Assembly (NCBI GenBank): GCA_021736475.1 | Contig: JAIPFV010000014.1 | Location: 1-41,065 of the forward strand | Reading direction: 5' to 3' | Length of the DNA stretch: 41,065 bases | Source: Spirochaetia bacterium | GTDB taxonomy: Bacteria; Spirochaetota; Spirochaetia; DSM-16054; Sediminispirochaetaceae | In this document: positions 41,061 through 41,065 of the stretch, in pieces | Numbering within the stretch: the first letter of the stretch is position 1 | Layout: each line of letters starts with the position of its first letter | Program-made: the position numbers and the translations under genes | The notes under the pieces: model-generated | Databases searched by the model: none | Seen by the model: the letters and a program-made list of their open reading frames with translations, nothing else | Told to the model about the DNA's origin: nothing

Positions 41061-41065
41061 GCCCC

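Overview
The window looks like chromosomal DNA from a free-living, probably anaerobic spirochaete of the Spirochaeta/Sediminispirochaeta/Salinispira type. This is an inference from gene content, not a phylogenetic result. The supporting signs are: a membrane-bound PP2C phosphatase (RsbU-like) with STAS and HATPase partners; a CBS-HATPase/DRTGG/PHP gene set like those near hydrogenase genes of anaerobes; the sulfide-dependent homocysteine genes (COG1900, NIL-ferredoxin, COG2122) of strict anaerobes; and a tig-clpP-clpX-lon operon. The sequence is densely coding. No insertion sequence, prophage, rRNA or CRISPR array was seen, and no gene-free stretch exceeds about 300 bases.

Layout. 1-1519: the 3' part of a copper P-type ATPase followed by a CopZ-like chaperone. 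1595-4004: an M49 (DPP III-like) metallopeptidase (minus strand) and a CBS-pair protein. 4023-9823: a minus-strand operon with the order of Escherichia coli cecR-ybhGFSR (TetR regulator, lipoprotein-type membrane fusion protein, two separate ATPases, two ABC-2 permeases). 9953-15660: a minus-strand run of an HATPase-like protein, sbcD, sbcC and fxsA, closed by a terminator. 15809-20026: a partner-switching module, with the phosphatase on plus and STAS antagonist, HATPase kinase and an unknown 388-residue protein on minus. 20145-23783: pcm, an XRE regulator, the CBS-HATPase/DRTGG/PHP set and a CheY-like receiver protein. 23980-26349: three homocysteine-synthesis genes. 26358-29395: a BI-1 membrane protein and RarA fused to a methyltransferase-like domain. 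29476-30036: five tRNA genes (His, Arg, Lys, Leu, Gly) and a strong terminator. 30119-35748: tig, clpP, clpX, lon. 35851-41060: a small exported protein, a DHH phosphoesterase, a sigma-factor-like gene behind a near-consensus sigma-54 promoter, a 12-bp tandem repeat, rdgB and pepF.

How the genes fit together. Much of the window concerns protein quality control (Tig, ClpXP, Lon, Pcm, M49 and M3 peptidases, BI-1), genome maintenance (SbcCD, RarA, RdgB) and phosphorylation-based regulation (three HATPase-fold proteins, a PP2C phosphatase, a STAS protein and a receiver). The points most worth a second look are the sigma-54 promoter in front of a divergent sigma-like gene, the partner-switching module with no sigma gene beside it but an unknown third protein, the RarA-methyltransferase fusion with an apparently leaderless transcript, the complete homocysteine triad in a spirochaete, and several short in-register tandem repeats.
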